DNA of 64,000 bases from Chamaea fasciata (lineage: Eukaryota > Chordata > Aves > Passeriformes > Sylviidae): the NCBI GenBank assembly GCA_029207755.1, contig JARCOQ010000005.1, positions 54,959,563 to 55,023,562 on the forward strand, written 5' to 3'. The stretch's first letter is position 1. The number at the start of each line of letters is the position of its first letter. Under the pieces are notes generated by a model. It saw nothing but the letters and a program-made list of their open reading frames with translations. It was not told the origin of the DNA and ran no database searches. Below, in pieces: positions 59,912-64,000 of the stretch. Both the position numbers and the translations under genes were made by a program.

Positions 59912-62900
59912 CAATGGCAGGATCCATGGACAGACCTCAAAAAGGTGAGATGGTGGACCAGGTCTAGAGGAGGAGTCCTGTATAAACAGCAGGAGACCAG
60001 ACTGGAGATGGAGCTACCTTGAGTGATGGCAAAAGAATTATCTAGTGTACAGCATCAGAAATTACCTTATCTGGCCTGGAATGGTCAGCTGGTCAGAAAT
60101 AACATTATCTGCAGTACAGGCCTGGGGCTTTTTGGGGACCTAGGATGGGGCTGCACACAGGCGTGCCAGCACATGGCCCAGGCAAGGGCTAGAGTCCTGT
60201 CCCATGGACAGGGGGTCATGTTCTGGGCCCCCAGGTGAGGCTGGCAAGGCCATTAAGGCCACAGGTGTCCTCAGAGAGCCTGAGCTCTGTTAATGCATCT
60301 CAGGATTGAGGGATGTTTTCTGTTTATGAAAAAGCACTTACTGGTCAGCATGCTGCCATAAAGCATAGTTTGTGGTTTCCTTGTCCAAGAGAAAGCATAG
60401 TTATAATTTTCTTGCTATTCAACAGCTTTTTTGAAAAATGGCACCAAAAATGTGTTGGTCAGAAACCAGTGAAAATAATATACCAGTGAAGTGTGTGTGT
60501 ATGAGAAATGAAACACAAGAATGATGGGAGTAATAGGTTGATCTTTTTTATAGGATGGCTGAAAATGCATCTTCCAAAACACACAAATTGGAGGAGTCTG
60601 AGAAGGCCCAGGAGGGTATTCCATCTTTCCAGGCCATGTGTCCCTTGACTTATTCTTGTCATGTTCTCAGGGATTTCTCTTCAGGTCCCTGTGTGAGCAG
60701 TTGATTAGTAAAGAATCCATTCTGCTATGAAGTAAGTGATGCCTCTGAATGTGAATAGACACATCTTCATTTGAAATACTATTTCTCCTCAAAAGAACCT
60801 CAGTAAGGAAATCAAAGTGAGAGTTACTGACAAATTATTAGTTCTGCTTTTTAAAATGCTGCCCAAAAAAATCTTTATATTCTTCTGGTTTTAGCTTAGC
60901 AAAAATATAAGGGATCAAAATAGGGCTTTTAAAGGAGAAACTCTCATTAGGGCTGCCTGTGTATGAAGAGGTCTACTACTAGAATTGGACCACAATATGA
61001 ACTCTTTTTAGCCCAGTCTTATAAGACTTTTTGGGGATAGCTAGGAGGTGAATGAATTGCAACGATCTAAGTCTTTGCTTTAACCTGTCCCACAGCTGAG
61101 CACTAGGGATGTCTGGTCAAGATACAGGAAAGGGCTTTTAAACACAATTTTTCACAGGTATTTTTAATGTCTCTTTGAAAAATCTTGCTGAATGTGATCA
61201 AGGGTTGCTTCCTGCTGTCAGTTTTATGTTTTTCAGCTACGATTAGAAATGCTAAAATACCATTAAAGAGGTTTCTCAGTCCTATTTCTAGTTCAACCAG
61301 AGTTAGGAAATTCTGCACATCTACTTGGGTGTTCCTGAAACTTCTAGCCCAAACTGAAGATGCAAGAAATCTGCATGAGATGAGTTATTTTACAACTTGT
61401 AGTAAGTACATCAATCTAGGAGGATCCACGAACTCTTTCTGAGAGGCCATAAAAGATAATTGTCATCAGGCTTAAGTGCCCTAAACAGATTTGCACTTAC
61501 ACTGGAAGAAGTAGAAGGATTTACAAATGAAGAAAAAAAAAAAGCCTTGAATGAGTGCCTTAAATAACTCTGCCTACAAGGAACTCATCATGTCTTAAGT
61601 TTATCCTCAGTCATAATTTACATATGGGGACAGCAGTAGGACTTGGTTTTGGTTTTTGTCCTGTACCCCTGAGCTGATTCTCTAATTATGATAGTTCTTC
61701 CCTCAGACAGGCATTATTTTGCCTTTCTCCTCTGTGCCTGGGCACTGAGGTTAATTTCTGCTGCTCAATAAAACCTGTTTCAAATTAGCCAGTAAGTCCT
61801 AAAGCTACTGGAGGTGAGAGGGGCTCTGTGTGTGTGTGTGTGTGTGTGTCCATCCACATGTGTGGCTGTATTAATAAGCTGCTTAAGTTTCATTTCCTTA
61901 AGGAATAAAAGTAAGAACCTGAGAAATTCAGACTAAATTTTTTTTTTATTGAATAGATGTAGAAACAGACATTGGATCATATAAGCAGCCTATGGTGCGC
62001 CCACCCCCCATGCAGTTGCCATATTTTAGGAACCTACAAGTCATAAATGCATGATGATATACGAGCTTTTCACAGATCATAGAATCCTTGTGATTATTTG
62101 AAGGATTGTTTATTAGAGAATAGATAGTTGAGAATAGATCAGAGCTCTCTTTTGCTAATAGGACTGAAACTGTTATTTGCTATGTCAGGTTATGATTTGT
62201 GTGCTTCCCAAGGCATTCATCCAGTGGTGTTTGGGTGGGGTTTTTTGACTGTGTATCGTCCAAATTTACAGACCTTTGTCCAATCTGTCAGGGACTGAGA
62301 ACTGCTACAACCAATATTGTGAACTCTGCCTCTAATGTCCAAATTCACCGTCATGTGGAGTAAAATTGTTTGCAAGCGTGTTTTTTTGCCAACAGACCTG
62401 TAGAACTGGGGTCGTTTCAGCAGTTTTTTTTTCCCTTTTGTGTATGATGAAAACCATATTTGACTCGCTTATATAAAATCATCTGTTAAATTATTTATAC
62501 TTGAATAGTTACTGTTTGGCTAACTTTTTTCTCCAAGAGGAATATCAGTGTTTCTCTTTTTTTAGTAATGTGTAACTGATGGGATTGTAGCTTAATTCCC
62601 TGCCTTAGCCATGAAGGGGATCCCAGGGTGCAAAGCTCTGGCATGGGTAAAATGAATTCCACACTGGGGATAGTCTGCAAGGCATATGCTCCCAAGTTGG
62701 TTAAATTTCTCAAATAACATCTCCCTTGCTATTTGATTCGGGGGAAGCAGTCTCAGCTCTCTTTGCAGGGGCTCTGATGCTGTGCGTCAGTGGAGAAATT
62801 TGAGGAGGTAAAAGACCACAGTTCATCAGCAACTCTTCTTTCACATCATGTTTCTGATCAGCGGGTATGCTTCTCCTGATGAGCTGCAAATGTGTACTTA

Positions 62901-64000
62901 ATATTATATTGGCTATTAAATCCCAAAGTCAACAGTTTCCCTGGTAAGTTCAGAACATTTAGAACATTACTCCGTATTTTTTAAAAAAAGAACTATTTTT
63001 TTTTCAGTGTAAAAGAAGCCTTATTAAAACATCTACAGATACTTTTGTGATGCTGTATTGTTTTCCAAAAGCAGTGATCAACTGTGATGGATATGTTTGT
63101 CTGTCGTCCTTCTCCACCCCCTGTAGCCTCCAATTCCTCTTCAAGAGGAGAAAGTTTCTCCTTTTCCAGGATCTGGAGAAGGCCCAGACTTTTAATGCTC
63201 TGTTATAAGCATGAATTGGAGCCTGGGGACCTAAAGCAAATGTGAAGGCTGTTGGGGCACTGTGGTCTTCTTGCAGTGGGGTGAGGGGTGCTGTCATGTG
63301 AATATCCCACCTCCTGCCTGTGGAACACCAAGAGGAGAGACCCCTCAGTGCTTCCTGTAGCTGCCAGCCTGCTTAAACCCCTCAGCAGGGGAGAATGAAC
63401 AGCTATTTTTGTGTGCCACCCTTCTCATCCTCTCTGTGACAGCATCAGAGATTTGCCATAGTGACTCTGCCAGGGCTGTTGGGTTTGTAACATCTTGATT
63501 TGGACTTTTATGAAGCTCAGGCAGGCTTAATTCTTGAGTCTAGATAATGACACTGGTGTCCCCGTGGTAGTGACACAAGTTGCTGTGCAAATGACAGTAC
63601 ACTTGCAGTAGGGAATGAGGGGCCTGATCCCACTTCAACAGGGACCTTGTTGACCTCACTGTAGTGTGAATTAGGCTCCGAAGTAAATGTCAGCTCCCCT
63701 GAAGCAGCAGTCAGCAGTTTTAGTGCTGCAGGAGGGATTAGTTATAAGCAAATGGTGTTTACTGAAATTCCAGGCTGGCAGCAAGTTCTTATATCCTTAG
63801 AGGAACAGAGTGTGTGCTTAACAAATGAATGTTGTGAGCAAGTGTGAAGATGACAAGTTTGTCAAATGGGTCTTTGCTGCCTAAGAGGAGGGTAAATGGT
63901 GAGCAGGAGAAAAATTGATGTGTATTTGTGTCTTGGGAATGTGCAAGCACTCAGTGAGCAGTTGTTGTGCTGCTCTGGGCACCCCAGGGCACTGTCCTGT
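59912..64000. other. Intergenic, no gene seen
   Basis: Unique sequence after the CR1 copy. The only repeat is (TG)n at 61.83 kb. No exon or RNA gene recognised up to the window edge. Confidence 0.5.
61827..61849 (+). repeat. (TG)n microsatellite, about 11 copies
   Basis: A pure TG array of 23 bases. Confidence 0.95.

Noticed and set aside
59698..59967. 89-codon plus-strand frame
   Set aside because: It lies within the CR1 3' region and tail; the peptide is a CR1 pseudo-translation.
1..64000. CRISPR arrays, operons, prophage or other microbial systems
   Set aside because: No spaced direct-repeat array or clustered long ORFs. CR1 repeats, splice signals and microsatellites show vertebrate DNA.
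1..64000. Endogenous retrovirus or tRNA genes
   Set aside because: No paired LTRs, retroviral coding remnants, or tRNA A-box/B-box cloverleaf was recognised by eye. A RepeatMasker or tRNAscan run could still find diverged copies.

Overview
The window is 64 kb of vertebrate nuclear DNA, almost certainly from a bird. The main reason is five fragments that resemble the 3' part of avian CR1 LINEs. Two of them carry the 'ATCACAGAAT(C)' tail seen in antisense, followed by the familiar 'GGAGGGACC/GGAAGGGAC' and 'CCATGGGCAGGGACACCTTCCA' blocks. No Alu, B1 or L1-type repeats are seen, repeat load is low, and simple sequence repeats are frequent. No compact prokaryotic-style gene is present. The many short open frames behave like chance ORFs in A+T-rich non-coding DNA. 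Assignments rest on reading the bases and on remembered consensus sequences, with no alignment.

The one clear gene-related landmark is a CpG island at about 14.4-15.25 kb. Inside it, on the minus strand, are a TTTAAG TATA-like box, a ZNF143/STAF-like CCCACAATGCC element, GC boxes, and a G/C-rich first exon that ends at 14766 at a GTAAGT splice donor. I therefore read the left 15 kb (1-14765) as the beginning of intron 1 of a minus-strand gene whose other exons lie beyond the left edge. I cannot name the gene. An open frame of 86 codons runs from an ATG at 15023 to the donor, but its start context is weak and the exon may be 5' untranslated.

The right 49 kb (15.25-64 kb) lies upstream of that promoter and looks like intergenic or regulatory DNA. 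It contains two CR1 pieces, several microsatellites ((TTTGG)n, (CTG)n, (AAT)n, (TG)n), homopolymer runs (including G22), low-complexity A/C and G/T tracts, and several blocks rich in transcription-factor-like motifs. Examples are an RFX X-box with a PBX-type site at 34.46-34.49 kb and an octamer fused to a SOX-type site at 47.65 kb. A few segments have good splice signals on both sides (minus strand 40015-40092, plus strand 35990-36079, minus strand 2522-2616 and 5882-5901). These are the best places to look for unannotated exons, but each could arise by chance.

I found no unusual multi-gene system. The most informative follow-up is the CpG-island promoter, the possible distal exon at 40 kb, and the putative enhancers.
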